Notes: generated from the sequence alone by a model not told the origin. 64,000 bases of DNA from Gemmatimonadales bacterium (GCA_019038745.1 JAHOYV010000037.1:1-64000); one strand, 5' to 3'. Positions 33,707 to 42,805 are shown, counted from the stretch's first letter. Numbers and translations: made by a program.

Positions 33707-35299
33707 GTGGCTTTCAAGGTTTTGTGGGTGGACGACAACATCGAGGAACTGCGTTCCCATGTTTTGTATCTTTCCGAGAAGGGTTTCGAAGTGGAGGGCG
33801 TTACCAACGGCCAAGATGCCCTGGCGGTTTTGGCCACCAAGGATTTTGACGGTATCCTGCTGGACGAAATGATGCCGGGCATGGGAGGCCTGGAAACCCT
33901 CGAGGAGATCCGGAAGCTGGATCCGCATGTGCCGGTGATCATGATCACCAAAAGCGAGGCCGAGGATCTGATGACCCGGGCGATCGGTAAGCGAATCAAC
34001 GATTACCTGGTTAAGCCGGTCTCTCCTATCCAGGTTCTTTCCGCTTTGCGACGCCAGTTGGAGGCCAGGAAGCTGGCCAGCGAAGAAGTCACCCGCGACT
34101 ACATGAGCAACTTCATGGCCGTCACCGACCGCATTGCCACTGCCGTCAAGCCGTCCGACTGGGAAGGAATCTACTCCGACCTTGTCACCTGGGGAATGGA
34201 TCTTTTCGAGTTCAGCGACCACGGATTGCTGGAAACCCAGGCGGATCAGATGGCCGCCGCCGACCAGGCCTTCGGCAAGTACGTGCGGGAGAATTACAAG
34301 GACTGGATCCACGACGACGGACCTACCGGAGTCGGGGGCAAATGGGATCCCGAGGGGGGAACGCCCCTGTTCGGTCCGAGGGTTTTTGAGACCTGGATCG
34401 AACCGGAAATCCAGGGAAGCGACCAGGTTTTCTGGATCATCATCGACTGTATGCGACTGGACCAGATGCGGATGATCGAGCCACTGCTGGAGCCCTACTT
34501 CCATTTGGAACGAAAGAGTTTCTGGTCGATTCTGCCCACAGCCACTCCCTATGCGAGGAATGCGCTCTTTTCTGGACTTTATCCCCTGGATATTGCGGAA
34601 GGGTATCCCGATTGGTGGACTTCCGGTGCCAATCCGGGCGGTAGTCGCAACGCATACGAGCAGGAACTCCTGGAGGCCCAACTGGAGCGCCTGGCCAGCC
34701 CTGCGGTCGGCAGCTGCAAGTACTACAAGGTTTCCGACGATAGGGACTCCGACCACCTGCACCGCAATCTCGGTTCCCTTGGCGAAACAAAACTGGTCGC
34801 TGGAGTCTACAACTTCCTGGACATCATGGCCCACGGCCGCAGCCAGAATCGGATCCTCAAGGAGCTGGCTCCGGACGAGGCTGCGTTCCGGTCCCTGATG
34901 CGCTCCTGGTTTGAACACTCCAAGCTCTTCGAGGTGATGAAGAGTCTGGCCCGCCGCAAGTGTACGGTGATCGTGACAACCGACCATGGCTCGATGCTTT
35001 GCAAACGGTCGTTGAAGGTGCGCGGCAACCGGGATACCAGCTCAAACGTTCGTTATAAATTCGGGGACAATCTCGGCGTGGACGACAACCGGGTTCTGTT
35101 GATGAAAAACCCGGAGGATTTCCGACTTCCCAAACAGACCACCATCGAGAACTACGCAGTGACCTCGGAAAACTTCTATCTGGTTTATCCTACGAATTTC
35201 CACGAGTACGAGCGCCTCTATAGGGACAGCTTCCAGCACGGGGGGATCAGTCTTGAGGAAATGATCTGCCCTTTCACCATTTTGCGGCCGCGGGTGTAA
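33707..35299 (+). CDS. porX: PorX: response regulator with PglZ (alkaline phosphatase superfamily) output domain
   Basis: About 530 aa from GTG 33707, six bases after AAAGGAG; TTG 33701 is too close to that site. The receiver domain covers residues 1-120: acidic pocket LWVDDN, phospho-acceptor D53 in GILLDEMMPGM, and Lys in NDYLVKPVSP. A helical linker leads to a PglZ domain with FWIIIDCMRLDQMRM, LPTATPYARNALFSGLYP (nucleophile Thr of the ATPYARN motif) and TTDHGSMLCKRSLKVRG (metal-binding DHG). This architecture is that of PorX, which regulates type IX secretion genes in Bacteroidetes and hydrolyses oligoribonucleotides in reported work. It is followed 23 bp later by tsaE. Confidence 0.93.
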   Translation: MAFKVLWVDDNIEELRSHVLYLSEKGFEVEGVTNGQDALAVLATKDFDGILLDEMMPGMGGLETLEEIRKLDPHVPVIMITKSEAEDLMTRAIGKRINDYLVKPVSPIQVLSALRRQLEARKLASEEVTRDYMSNFMAVTDRIATAVKPSDWEGIYSDLVTWGMDLFEFSDHGLLETQADQMAAADQAFGKYVRENYKDWIHDDGPTGVGGKWDPEGGTPLFGPRVFETWIEPEIQGSDQVFWIIIDCMRLDQMRMIEPLLEPYFHLERKSFWSILPTATPYARNALFSGLYPLDIAEGYPDWWTSGANPGGSRNAYEQELLEAQLERLASPAVGSCKYYKVSDDRDSDHLHRNLGSLGETKLVAGVYNFLDIMAHGRSQNRILKELAPDEAAFRSLMRSWFEHSKLFEVMKSLARRKCTVIVTTDHGSMLCKRSLKVRGNRDTSSNVRYKFGDNLGVDDNRVLLMKNPEDFRLPKQTTIENYAVTSENFYLVYPTNFHEYERLYRDSFQHGGISLEEMICPFTILRPRV

Positions 35300-35322
35300 C
35301 GGAGAACCCTGGGAGACAGCCG

Positions 35323-35844
35323 ATGGATCCGATCCAGCCCAGCGCGGACGATTTTTCCTTTCTGGTGACCACCGACGGTCCGGAGGGCACGGCGGATCTG
35401 GGCCGTAGGGCAGCTTCGCTTCTGGTCGGTGGGGAGATCATCCTGCTTTACGGTGATCTGGGCGCGGGCAAGACCTGCTTTGCCCAGGGATTGTGCGAGG
35501 GGCTGGATGTCGAGGAAGATGTTGTATCGCCCACCTTCACCCTGGTGAACACGTACCAGGGTCGCGTGAAGGTTCACCACCTGGATTTCTACCGCATTGA
35601 ACCCGGGGACGACCTGGGTGACATCGGAGTGCCCGACCTACTGGACGAGGTTTGGGATGGACGGGCGGTGGCCCTTGTCGAATGGCCCGCTGTGCTGTTG
35701 CCGGAATTCGGGACGCAGACGCCGCGTCTGGAGTTGTTGGCAGAGCCGGGTGATTCACCCTCGGATCGACGTTGGTGGTTGCGGGGAGTTCCCGGGACGC
35801 CCCCGGCCTGGGCCGAATTGTTTGATCAGAAAGTGGAACGATGA
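35323..35844 (+). CDS. tsaE: tRNA threonylcarbamoyladenosine biosynthesis ATPase TsaE
   Basis: A 173-aa P-loop ATPase. Walker A is GDLGAGKTCFAQGL (residues 44-57). SPTFTLVNTYQGRVKVHHLD then FYRI carries the switch region and DEVWDGRAVALVEWPAVL the Walker B-like strand; these are TsaE hallmarks. It drives turnover of the TsaB-TsaD complex that makes t6A at position 37 of ANN-decoding tRNAs. tsaB follows 61 bp later, then rimI, the order found in many bacteria; tsaD is not in the window. Confidence 0.93.
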   Translation: MDPIQPSADDFSFLVTTDGPEGTADLGRRAASLLVGGEIILLYGDLGAGKTCFAQGLCEGLDVEEDVVSPTFTLVNTYQGRVKVHHLDFYRIEPGDDLGDIGVPDLLDEVWDGRAVALVEWPAVLLPEFGTQTPRLELLAEPGDSPSDRRWWLRGVPGTPPAWAELFDQKVER

Positions 35845-35905
35845 TCCGCTTTCAGCAGATTATTTCACCGAGAATAGGTATTCCAACGAGGAAAGGGAAC
35901 CCACC

Positions 35906-36697
35906 GTGTTGAGTCTGGCCCTGGACACCGCCACCACTTGGGGCCGCTTCGCCCTGGCCGATGACGACCGCCTGTTGGAATACCGCCCCCTGAACGTGTC
36001 CGGCAGTTACGCCGACGCGTTGCTGCCCATGATACAGGAAATTCTGGCTTCGGTAGGTCGAAAAAAGGAAGAACTCGGAGCCGTGGGGATTACCAGCGGC
36101 CCGGGAAGTTTTACGGGTGTGCGGATCGGCGTGGCCACGGCCAAGGGCCTGGCCTGGGCCCTGGGCTGCGACCTGGTTTCGGTTACGACCCTGGAGGCGA
36201 TGGCTGGAGCGATGCTGGCCGAGCATCCGGATGCGAACCTGGCGGTGCCCGTGCTGGACGCCCGGCGACGGGAAGTTTTCGCGGCAGTTTTCGAGCGCCA
36301 CAACGGCTGGGTACGACCCCTGGCCGAGCCTGCCGCCGATACACCCGACCACTGGTGGGCCCGGATTCGGGAACTGCTGGACGACGTGGATGCCCCGGTC
36401 TACGCGGGGGACGGGACGAACCTGCTGCTGGGCCAGGGCGACGACCTGCGACCGGAATTGCTGGGGCGCGGCCGGCCCGTGTTGCGCCGCTGGTCCGCCG
36501 CCCATCCCGCGACCGCGAGTGCCCTGGCCGTGGCCATGGGTTCGGCGGAGGTCGACCTGCCTCGAATTCACCCCTTTTCACTGGTGCCCCAGTACCTTCG
36601 CGTCAGCGACGCTGAGGTCAAGGGGCGCGTGGATCTGACCCCCAAAGTTCCGAGCACGGAAGTGGATTTCCACAAGGGACAAAAGGATCCGACGTGA
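35906..36697 (+). CDS. tsaB: tRNA threonylcarbamoyladenosine biosynthesis protein TsaB
   Basis: About 263 aa from GTG 35906, with GAAAGGG eight bases upstream. An ASKHA-fold scaffold without full catalytic residues. N-terminal LSLALDTATTWGRFALADDD and ITSGPGSFTGVRIGVATAKG are the family signature; VPVLDARRREVFAAVFER is the strand pair after it. It forms a heterodimer with TsaD and is activated by TsaE. The last 40 residues (about 220-263) are a longer tail than usual. The stop overlaps the GTG of rimI by four bases. Confidence 0.93.
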   Translation: MLSLALDTATTWGRFALADDDRLLEYRPLNVSGSYADALLPMIQEILASVGRKKEELGAVGITSGPGSFTGVRIGVATAKGLAWALGCDLVSVTTLEAMAGAMLAEHPDANLAVPVLDARRREVFAAVFERHNGWVRPLAEPAADTPDHWWARIRELLDDVDAPVYAGDGTNLLLGQGDDLRPELLGRGRPVLRRWSAAHPATASALAVAMGSAEVDLPRIHPFSLVPQYLRVSDAEVKGRVDLTPKVPSTEVDFHKGQKDPT

Positions 36698-37218
36698 GCA
36701 GGGAAGAGGGTACAGTAATCATCCGGCAGGGCCGGCTGTCCGACTTGTCCGCTGTCAGCAGGATCGAAAGCCTGAGCTTCGAAGATCCCTGGCCCGATAC
36801 CGCTCTGGGTGGTGAGCTGTTGGCTGATGATCTTCGCTTGCCGTTGGTTGCTTTGGTAGCGGGTCAAGTGGATGGCCCAACCGACGAGCAACCAGGTGTA
36901 CAACCTGGCGAACAACTGGGCGGATACCTGATGTCCTGGAAGGTTGCCGATCAGCTTCATGTTCTGAATGTCGCAGTGGATCCCGGCTCGCTGCGGTGTG
37001 GAATTGCCACGGCTCTGCTTCGCGAAGCGGCTCGGCTTGCCCATGATTTGGGTTTGTTGGAGATGACTCTGGAAGTTCGGCGCGGCAATGATCCCGCCTT
37101 GGCATTTTATCTCCGTCACGGTTTCATAGAGGTGGGGGTGCGGGAGGGATATTATTCCCAAACCGGGGAGGATGCTTTGATCATGAACTGTCCGGTGGAG
37201 AGTTTGATCAAGCCCTGA
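36694..37218 (+). CDS. rimI: GNAT acetyltransferase RimI
   Basis: A 174-aa GNAT protein, starting at GTG 36694 inside the tsaB stop. LHVLNVAVDPGSLRCGIATA with LLREAARLAH is the acetyl-CoA-binding motif A (R-x-x-G-x-A variant RCGIAT), and LEMTLEVRRGNDPALAFYLR plus HGFIEVGVREGYYS is the motif B region typical of RimI, the ribosomal S18 N-terminal acetyltransferase. There is an unusual Gln/Gly-rich insert of about 15 residues around 60-75 (GQVDGPTDEQPGVQPGEQLG). The tsaE-tsaB-rimI order supports the call. Confidence 0.88.
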   Translation: MSREEGTVIIRQGRLSDLSAVSRIESLSFEDPWPDTALGGELLADDLRLPLVALVAGQVDGPTDEQPGVQPGEQLGGYLMSWKVADQLHVLNVAVDPGSLRCGIATALLREAARLAHDLGLLEMTLEVRRGNDPALAFYLRHGFIEVGVREGYYSQTGEDALIMNCPVESLIKP

Positions 37219-37386
37219 ATCGGGCTCGTAGCCGACCCAGGCACTGCCTCCGATGGAGCTTGTGTTCGGATGTTGCTTGCGGTCCGACTCAGATATATTT
37301 CGGGGACCAAATGGGGCACCCGGAAATACGAAAAGAACCAGAACTAGATGTTTTTTGTTCCTCTCACACGTCATTCATGTTTGAGC

Positions 37387-38079
37387 TTAGAATTCCGTGT
37401 TTCGACTCACACTTGGATCTTTGGTCCTTTTCAAATGTAAGAATTCATAAGGTGTCGCATTTTTGTTCTCTCTTCTCATGTACCCGAGCCGATCAAAGGT
37501 TTGCTTCCAATTACGGATCTCTTGCCCATAGGTCTCTTGGTCCACTTCCTTGTCGTAATCACCGTTAAAAATGCGTGCATATGCCAACTCTCGGGTTTCG
37601 CCTTCGATCTCCTCCAGCTGAATCTTATGAGGTCGCAGGACCAGCATCACGGTGTCTCCCGGCTGCACCCAGGGCTGGTTATCGGTTTGGATCGATATCA
37701 GACTTCCATGATTGGCCGGGTCCCGCCTGCAACGAGGATACGGAGTGTTTTCTTCACATGTAAAAAAGACGTTCAAAGTCACAAACTGAGTTTGGTTCCC
37801 TGCCTTGTCACCTTCGTAGACATGCATGGTGACCAAGCCGACCGGTTGCCGATTTCGAGGGGGGAATATCGGTTCTATCTTTATGATCTTTCCCAGAACA
37901 AAGATTTCATCCGAAGATAGAGATGTGCAAATGAACTCCTCGTCCTGTGTAGGACGATAATCCGGGTAATGATCCCAGGTAACAACCTTCGAAATGACGT
38001 TCTTATCAAAAGGCGGGGCAGCGACAGCAACAAAGGGAAGCAGCAGAGCGATTAAAACTAAGGTGGTCCTTTTAAACAT
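37387..38079 (-). CDS. Exported protein of unknown function
   Basis: A 230-aa protein with a signal peptide (LVLIALLLPFVAVAAPPFD). ATG 38079 has GGAGGG upstream. The mature part is beta-rich and begins DKNVISKVVTWDHYPDYRPT. Segments DEIFVLGKIIKIEPIFPPRN and VQPGDTVMLVLRPHKIQLEE look like an OB/beta-barrel fold ('GDTVMLVLRP'). Two Cys (CEEN, PRCRR) might form a disulfide. I do not recognise a family. It stands alone, convergent with rimI, in a lower-G+C accessory stretch. Confidence 0.7.
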   Translation of the reverse strand: MFKRTTLVLIALLLPFVAVAAPPFDKNVISKVVTWDHYPDYRPTQDEEFICTSLSSDEIFVLGKIIKIEPIFPPRNRQPVGLVTMHVYEGDKAGNQTQFVTLNVFFTCEENTPYPRCRRDPANHGSLISIQTDNQPWVQPGDTVMLVLRPHKIQLEEIEGETRELAYARIFNGDYDKEVDQETYGQEIRNWKQTFDRLGYMRRENKNATPYEFLHLKRTKDPSVSRNTEF

Positions 38080-38417
38080 GACTTTCCCTCCTGCTAAAGA
38101 CTTGCCGAGTACCTGTGCTTATGGCTCTGCGCTCCATAAGTCAAGTCCCCCAAATCACGCGAGAGAATCTTGAAATCTTCTTGGTTCCAACCCCTGACTG
38201 GCTCTGTGAACGGCGTAACTGGGTGCATGGCGGTGATCTTGTTCTGTCGCCACACCATCCAACGGCTGCCAAGTGTTGTTTGACCAAGACCTTTGCCTTG
38301 GCAAAACTTCGACGGTTTCCCCCGGGGGAAGTGGTCGTTGCTGACGGTCGCTTCGTAGACAAAAGTGACCAACCGGGGCGATGGCTGCGCGAAGTTCGGC
38401 TTGTCTGCGAGAGCCCG
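38080..38417. other. Intergenic region, nothing recognised
   Basis: 338 bp between two minus-strand genes. No domain-bearing frame, repeat or RNA fold recognised. It should hold the promoter of the exported protein at 37387-38079. Confidence 0.4.
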
Positions 38418-38675
38418 TCATCTGTCCCGTTTTTGTTGTTCCTGAAGCACCTCGCTCATGGGCTTCAGCGGCTCCACCGAAAAGATGAACTCCACGGGAA
38501 ATCCGAAGTATTCGCTGATGCGAAACGCGAGATCGAGGCTGGGGTTATAATCTTCCCGTTCCAGATAACCCACGGTTTGGAAATTTACGCCGACGGCCTC
38601 GGCCAGGTCCTTGCGTGAGATTTCCCGCTCCTGCCGCAGCACGGCGATCCGATTGTAGATCTTGCGCCCCTTCAT
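38418..38675 (-). CDS. Small XRE-family transcriptional regulator
   Basis: An 85-aa Cro/CI-type helix-turn-helix protein: YNRIAVLRQEREISRKDLAE then AVGVNFQTVGYLEREDYNP and SLDLAFRISEYFGFPVEFIF. This is the common short regulator type (YozG-like), often encoded next to a DUF2178-like membrane protein. Its ATG overlaps the end of the membrane-protein gene by four bases, so they are coupled. It probably represses its own operon through the inverted repeat in the promoter at 39185-39232. Confidence 0.9.
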   Translation of the reverse strand: MKGRKIYNRIAVLRQEREISRKDLAEAVGVNFQTVGYLEREDYNPSLDLAFRISEYFGFPVEFIFSVEPLKPMSEVLQEQQKRDR

Positions 38676-39130
38676 GACAGTTCACCCGGGACTTCGCGCT
38701 CGGTCCAGGCCAGGATTGAGCCTGGCAATGTGTGCGCGAGATAGATCAGGCTGGATACCAGGGGCATCGAAATTACAAAATCCAAGGAGGGAACCAGTCC
38801 ATACAGAACTGCGTGCACCATCATGATCGCCAAACAGATTACGGTAAACCCACTATAGGCCCGGCTCAGTGAATTGTGGGTGATCTGCAGTTCCCGTTCG
38901 TCCAGCATCCCGGTGGCCGTGTGGGTTAGCTTCCAGAGGCCCGATTGCACGTGAGCTGGAATGAAGGTGGCAATCACGAAGATGAAAGCCGTGATCCCGG
39001 CCGCGTCGATCAAATGGGAGGCTCCCCTTTGCTGGTACACGAAGACGAAACAGACATTCACGATAAGCAATGACAGATAGTTGGCGGTAACGAGTCCCCT
39101 TCTTCTTGTCCGGTAGTTTTGCTGAGTCAT
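38672..39130 (-). CDS. Four-helix membrane protein paired with XRE regulator
   Basis: About 152 aa from ATG 39130, with GAGGGAG upstream. Four predicted transmembrane helices: YLSLLIVNVCFVFVYQ, GITAFIFVIATFIPAH, GFTVICLAIMMVHAVLYG and VISMPLVSSLIYLAHTLPGS. The motif MLDERELQITHNSLSRAYSG between helices 2 and 3 is a DERE/Q-type loop also seen in DUF2178-like proteins that accompany small XRE regulators. No enzyme residues are visible. Such pairs are thought to act as membrane sensors or anti-regulators; the role here is inference. Confidence 0.75.
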   Translation of the reverse strand: MTQQNYRTRRRGLVTANYLSLLIVNVCFVFVYQQRGASHLIDAAGITAFIFVIATFIPAHVQSGLWKLTHTATGMLDERELQITHNSLSRAYSGFTVICLAIMMVHAVLYGLVPSLDFVISMPLVSSLIYLAHTLPGSILAWTEREVPGELS

Positions 39131-39184
39131 TTTGGTCTCCCTCTGTGTTTGATCTGTTCCTGGCTTCCGTCGCAACGAGCTGTT

Positions 39185-39232
39185 TTTACATCGATATGTT
39201 GTAAATATACGTATAATGGTCGACATGTACAA
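39185..39232 (-). promoter_or_regulatory. Promoter with overlapping inverted-repeat operator for the membrane-protein/XRE operon
   Basis: On the minus strand TTGTAC (39232-39227), 17 bases, then TATATT (39209-39204). An inverted repeat TTTACA / TGTAAA (39185-39190 and 39200-39205) overlaps the -10 and start site, as expected for an autorepressor site. A TATAAT at 39212-39217 reads towards the plus-strand lipoprotein gene but lacks a good -35. Confidence 0.5.
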
Positions 39233-39434
39233 GCTTTTGTTAAGTAAAACTTCAATATTTGCCGCTCCCTTGTCCGAAATGTGGCCGTCCGATGCAGAGT
39301 TCTTTTGCTCGGGGCCAATTTCAGAAAACGGTTCGCAACAATCATCCCCCTTCCTCGTAAATCACCCACCTCATAATATTTCAATCCCCTTGTACGAGTT
39401 GGGGTGGCATTTGTGTAAGAAGAGGATCATTCAC

Positions 39435-40412
39435 ATGCGGTTACCATCAGGTCTTACCTGTATAATCATTTTAGTCATCTTTGTGGGTGGATGTAGTGCC
39501 CAGGTGGATCCAACAGTCGACTATCTCGGCCAAACACCACCGGCAAATACCCCTTTGCGTTTTGCGCCCGATCTGGTTTCCACCGGGCATCACGAACACA
39601 GCAGGATTGTCTTCTCTCCCGATGGATTGGAATTGTATTGGGCAGTAATACCAGTTGATCCGGACTTCCAGCAGGGCGGCAGTAATCCGTTCCTGCCAAA
39701 TCAACAGAACATCTGGTTTACACGCAAATCATCCGAAGGCTGGAGCAAACCACGGATATTGCCGGTTACGGAGAACAGCAGCGCCAGTTCACCCGCTTTA
39801 GATAAAGACGGAAAAACTTTATATTTCAAAACCCTGGACCCACAGGCCGACCCGGATCAACGACCAAGACCCAGAATTCTCTATGCAGCCTCGAAAGAAA
39901 ACGACGAATGGAACAACCCCCTCATCGTTTCAGACATTCTGCCGAGTGAAAAAGGACTGGTTTCGAGTTCCTTCTGTTTCGCCGAAAACAAGAATCTTTA
40001 TTTTGATCTTGGAGGTCCCGGCGAAACGGGCGCCTGGCAGTGGCGGGTGTATGTCTCGAAGTTCCAGAACGGTCATTATGATGAGCCTCAATTGTTGCCC
40101 GACCGCATCAACGACGGGCAGATCAACTGGTGTCCGTGGATAGCTCCTGATGAGTCATACCTTATCTGGTCGTCACACCGCGAAGGCGAAGTGGGCAGCG
40201 GCGATCTTTATGTGAGTTTTCAGCAGCCTGACGGATCGTGGACGGCGCCGCTCAACCTTGGGGAAAGTATCAATACACCAAACCAGGAAAGGTTTCCCTC
40301 TGTCTCACCCGATGGCCATTACTTGTTTTTTTCTCGGCATGCCGACGATGAGACGTTCAGTGATATCTACTGGGTCAATATCAATACCTTGACCAAACTC
40401 CACCCGGGTTAA
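39435..40412 (+). CDS. PD40/WD40-like beta-propeller lipoprotein
   Basis: About 325 aa from ATG 39435, with AGAGGA upstream. A lipoprotein signal ends in VGGC-S. The mature protein is a TolB-like/PD40 propeller: SRIVFSPDGLELYWAVIPVD, SSASSPALDKDGKTLYFKTL, NWCPWIAPDESYLIWSSHRE and RFPSVSPDGHYLFFSRHADD are four blades with the S-P-D/x-D-G pattern. Such proteins bind peptides or glycans or act as periplasmic sensors. It precedes the hydrolase gene by 28 bp and is probably co-transcribed with it. Confidence 0.82.
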   Translation: MRLPSGLTCIIILVIFVGGCSAQVDPTVDYLGQTPPANTPLRFAPDLVSTGHHEHSRIVFSPDGLELYWAVIPVDPDFQQGGSNPFLPNQQNIWFTRKSSEGWSKPRILPVTENSSASSPALDKDGKTLYFKTLDPQADPDQRPRPRILYAASKENDEWNNPLIVSDILPSEKGLVSSSFCFAENKNLYFDLGGPGETGAWQWRVYVSKFQNGHYDEPQLLPDRINDGQINWCPWIAPDESYLIWSSHREGEVGSGDLYVSFQQPDGSWTAPLNLGESINTPNQERFPSVSPDGHYLFFSRHADDETFSDIYWVNINTLTKLHPG

Positions 40413-40440
40413 TCCCCGAAGTATAACCACGAGGAACAAA

Positions 40441-41514
40441 ATGCTCCTACTTAAACTCAGATCAATCCTGTCCAGCGGCCTCGTCATTTTTTGTAGCTTG
40501 GCCGTCCTCTGCCCGGACCTTGCTCTTTCCCAGACGAACTCCCAGACGAACGAAGCCACCCCGTCCTTCTGGAGTGAAATTCAAGAGGCCACTTCCACCC
40601 TCAGGGACCAGGAGAAATTCGACGAAGCGTTGGACCTGATAGAACAAAGTGCCCCCGAACTGGGGGATCGTGAATTCGAAGTCTCTGATTTGACCATGAA
40701 AATCCTTTTCGAGGCCGGGCGCACTGAAGAGGCAATGACCGTTTGGGAAAAGGGTCTTGATGAGGGTTTTTTCTATTTTGTGGTCCCTCGTTTTGCCTCC
40801 TATGACGGTGTGCGCAAGACTGATCGGTTCAAGAACGCCCTGGCTCAGAACAACCGGTTGCGCGAAAAAGCCAACAGTGAATCCAAGCCGGAATTCAAGG
40901 TGGTCACCCCCGCTTCGTATTCCCCCAAGAACTCTTATCCTCTCTTGATGGTCATTCACGGAGGCAATCAAAGTATCGTCAAGGCGATGGACACCTGGGA
41001 TCCCAATGTGATTGGTGACGATCTGTTGATTGCCTATGTGCAATCCAGCATGCGGGCCGATACCAAGTCGTATCGCTGGGACCTCAATGGTGTCGACATC
41101 TACAAACTGCCTACGGCACAGGGTGAGGTCATTGGCTTGTATCAGGATATAGTCGAACAATATTCCGTGGACACCGGGCAGGTCTCTCTGGCGGGATTTT
41201 CCCAGGGAGGTAATCTCGCGCTGATTATGGCAGCCGAGGGAACAATCCCGGCCAATGGTTTTATTGCCGGTTGCCCCGCAATCAGGAGCCCACTTGCTCT
41301 TGAGACCGCTCAAACTGCCGCCGCACGTGGCGTGCGCGGAACAATATTTGTCGGTTCCAATGACTGGACCGCAGCAGCAGTCCAGACCACGGTGGCCAAC
41401 TTCAATGAAGCAGGGCTGCCGGTCAACCACATTGTCATGGAAGACAGGGGACACGAGTATCCCGAGAACTTTGAAGAGGTGCTGCAAGAAGCAATCAAAC
41501 AGATCTATCAATAA
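40441..41514 (+). CDS. Exported alpha/beta-hydrolase (esterase/phospholipase-like) with N-terminal helical repeat
   Basis: A 357-aa protein, ATG 40441 with GAGGAA upstream. A signal peptide (LVIFCSLAVLCPDLALSQ) is followed by about 100 residues of TPR-like helices (KFDEALDLIEQSAPELGDRE). Then comes an alpha/beta-hydrolase: oxyanion strand YPLLMVIHGGNQS, nucleophile Ser in VSLAGFSQGGNLALIMAA, and a C-terminal His in VMEDRGHEYPENFEEVLQEA. The order matches the phospholipase/carboxylesterase group. Substrate unknown. A hairpin follows at 41528-41559. Confidence 0.85.
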   Translation: MLLLKLRSILSSGLVIFCSLAVLCPDLALSQTNSQTNEATPSFWSEIQEATSTLRDQEKFDEALDLIEQSAPELGDREFEVSDLTMKILFEAGRTEEAMTVWEKGLDEGFFYFVVPRFASYDGVRKTDRFKNALAQNNRLREKANSESKPEFKVVTPASYSPKNSYPLLMVIHGGNQSIVKAMDTWDPNVIGDDLLIAYVQSSMRADTKSYRWDLNGVDIYKLPTAQGEVIGLYQDIVEQYSVDTGQVSLAGFSQGGNLALIMAAEGTIPANGFIAGCPAIRSPLALETAQTAAARGVRGTIFVGSNDWTAAAVQTTVANFNEAGLPVNHIVMEDRGHEYPENFEEVLQEAIKQIYQ

Positions 41515-41525
41515 CAATGCCAAAG

Positions 41526-41572
41526 GTCAGGGGCGACTGAAACGGTTAAGTTGCCCCTGTTGGAAAATCTCA
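41526..41572 (+). terminator. Hairpin after the alpha/beta-hydrolase gene
   Basis: A 10-bp stem CAGGGGCGAC / GTTGCCCCTG (one G-T pair) at 41528-41559, just after the stop at 41514, in the convergent gap. The T-tract is weak. Confidence 0.45.
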
Positions 41573-41650
41573 TTCACTCCTCCGCTTTTCTCCATGCTGA
41601 CGCGTAAGCTTACGCAACTACACCAATATTCAATCCCGGCTCTTACTACT

Positions 41651-42796
41651 TCAACTGTCACTGTCATTGGTGGTTTTCATGTTTAAATCTTCCCTGATCA
41701 AACCGGCCATCATTTCGTTGCAAACATCCTGGGTGACACCGAAATCTCGTGAGTTGGTAATCACGACATAGGCTCGATCCAATCCGGGGGCCACGATCAT
41801 CGAGGAGTACCACATCCCGTTGCTGCCGTTGTGCGAGAGAGCATATCCCTTGGCCCAATGGGGTGATTCTGCAACACCCCAGCCACCGGCATAGTAGCCG
41901 ACCGGCTGCACCAGTTTGCTCATCGTACCCGCGTCGAGAAGAGAATTCTCAGCAGACAGAAACAGCGACAGAAATACAGCCCAGTCATCGATCGTACAAT
42001 AGACCGTTCCTGCCGGACCAAGAGCTTCAGAACAGTCAGATTGAGAAGGCCGCCACGCATCGCCGGATCTTTGATGCCCCCAAGGTTGATCAATCTGACC
42101 GCGAGTACCGGGAAAACCAAACCCGGCAGACGTCATCCCCAGCGGATGAAACAAGCGCTCCGCCATCAACGTCTCCCACAGCAATCCGGTAACCCTCTCC
42201 GCCATACAAGCGGCGGCTACATAGCCCAAATTGGAGTAATAATGGCCCCCCTGTTCGTGAACCGGGGGCCCCGAAAGTTTCTTCTTCAACAACCCCAAGC
42301 GCTTCTCTTTGGTCAGGTGCTGATCATAAGTAAAACAATCCTCAACGCCGGCGCGATGAGTCATCAATTGCCACAAAGTAATATCGTGATAGTCCCGATG
42401 GATATGCCGCTTCAGCTCGGGAATAGCCTCAGTCAGGGTCATATCCCAGCCAAGCTTGCCTTCCTCGACCAGCGTGGCGAGCATGGCGCAGGTCATCGCC
42501 TTGGTACACGAACCCAGATACACGCAGTCGGAGGTTTTCAACAGAGTAGCGCTGCCGGCTTTTCGTACGCCGGCAGCGCTGCTTGCGATCACACCCTTGG
42601 AAGAAATGATCGCCGCTACTATTCCCGGTGCTTTGTCCTCATCGATAACCTCGGACAGGATTCGCCGGATAGCTTCGGATGCATCCGGCCCGGGCTCAGC
42701 TTGTGCATCGATCGGTTGGGCGGAAATCTGCAACCACGCCACAACAATTATGGTCACGATTTTCGCAAGTCCTGGTCGCATGTACTGGTGCTTCAT
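41651..42796 (-). CDS. Exported beta-lactamase-family serine hydrolase
   Basis: A 381-aa protein with signal peptide (IVTIIVVAWLQISAQPIDA). It has the class C beta-lactamase/DD-peptidase motifs: SxxK as GSCTKAMTCAML (Ser nucleophile near residue 95), YxN as HYYSNLGYVAAACMAERV, and HNG in YALSHNGSNGMWYSS in place of KTG. The pattern fits the broad 'serine hydrolase/esterase EstB' group rather than true antibiotic resistance enzymes. It is 9 bp downstream of the SBBP propeller gene and probably shares its transcript. The substrate cannot be inferred. Confidence 0.88.
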   Translation of the reverse strand: MKHQYMRPGLAKIVTIIVVAWLQISAQPIDAQAEPGPDASEAIRRILSEVIDEDKAPGIVAAIISSKGVIASSAAGVRKAGSATLLKTSDCVYLGSCTKAMTCAMLATLVEEGKLGWDMTLTEAIPELKRHIHRDYHDITLWQLMTHRAGVEDCFTYDQHLTKEKRLGLLKKKLSGPPVHEQGGHYYSNLGYVAAACMAERVTGLLWETLMAERLFHPLGMTSAGFGFPGTRGQIDQPWGHQRSGDAWRPSQSDCSEALGPAGTVYCTIDDWAVFLSLFLSAENSLLDAGTMSKLVQPVGYYAGGWGVAESPHWAKGYALSHNGSNGMWYSSMIVAPGLDRAYVVITNSRDFGVTQDVCNEMMAGLIREDLNMKTTNDSDS

Positions 42797-42805
42797 TTGA
42801 CGTTA

